Shown here: positions 5,679 through 5,786 of the stretch, one piece after another
How positions within the stretch are numbered: the first letter of the stretch is position 1
Layout of the letters: the number at the start of each line of letters is the position of its first letter
From: a bacterium
GTDB lineage: Bacteria > Actinomycetota > Acidimicrobiia > Acidimicrobiales > Ilumatobacteraceae
Direction of reading: 5' to 3'
NCBI GenBank assembly: GCA_029978815.1
Contig: JAPOIQ010000087.1
Span: 1 to 5,786, forward strand
DNA: 5,786 nt
Translations under genes and position numbers: made by a program
Notes under the pieces: model-generated
Told to the model about the DNA's origin: nothing
The model's database searches: none
The model's input: only the letters and a program-made list of their open reading frames with translations

Positions 5679-5786
5679 GAGCGGTCATGTGTGTCATGCG
5701 TGACGTTGCGCGCAGATGACATATCGTTTGACTGATGAACCCGCTTGCGACCGTGAACGCGTTTATGCAGCACATCGAATCTAAAG

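Noticed and set aside
1..5786. CRISPR arrays, tRNA genes, insertion sequences, phage or toxin-antitoxin genes
   Set aside because: I looked on both strands and saw no regularly spaced repeats, tRNA cloverleaf, terminal inverted repeats or transposase and toxin-like products.

Overview
The window reads as a bacterial chromosome fragment in which every supported gene lies on the minus strand, so transcription runs from high to low coordinates. By eye the base composition is moderately GC-rich (mid-50s percent, not computed). Three things suggest an actinobacterium, possibly an Acidimicrobiia-type lineage: a soluble class I-type P450, a DEAD-box helicase with the 'ARGIHV' form of motif V and a long Arg/Ser/Asp/Gly-rich tail, and GTG starts. 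This assignment is an inference. No rRNA, tRNA, CRISPR array, insertion sequence or phage gene is visible.

Layout in order of transcription. (1) 5198-5665: a small four-helix membrane protein of unknown function; its frame is open to the right edge and its start is uncertain. (2) 4656-5198: an SRPBCC-like (START/polyketide-cyclase fold) protein whose GTG start overlaps the previous stop in a GTGA junction. (3) 3848-4621: a short-chain dehydrogenase very like the HSD10 / 3-hydroxyacyl-CoA dehydrogenase type-2 group. (4) 2640-3842: a 400-residue cytochrome P450 starting 5 bases after the dehydrogenase stop. (5) 2429-2639: a 211-base intergenic stretch that probably holds the helicase leader. 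(6) 824-2428: a DEAD-box RNA helicase. (7) 722-823: a 102-base gap with one imperfect hairpin. (8) 1-721: an RraA-family protein (class II aldolase / decarboxylase-like fold), cut at its C-terminus by the left edge.

Genes 1-4 are packed with an overlap and gaps of 34 and 5 bases, so they look like one operon: an oxidative cassette with a hydroxylase (P450), an alcohol or 3-hydroxyacyl-CoA dehydrogenase (SDR), a possible hydrophobic-ligand binder or cyclase (SRPBCC) and a membrane partner. The substrate cannot be read from the sequence, and no ferredoxin or ferredoxin reductase is present in the window. The helicase is probably a separate unit. It is followed by the RraA-family gene, which is worth noting because E. 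coli RraA binds RNase E and the helicase RhlB; however, the metal-site motif here fits a catalytic lyase at least as well.
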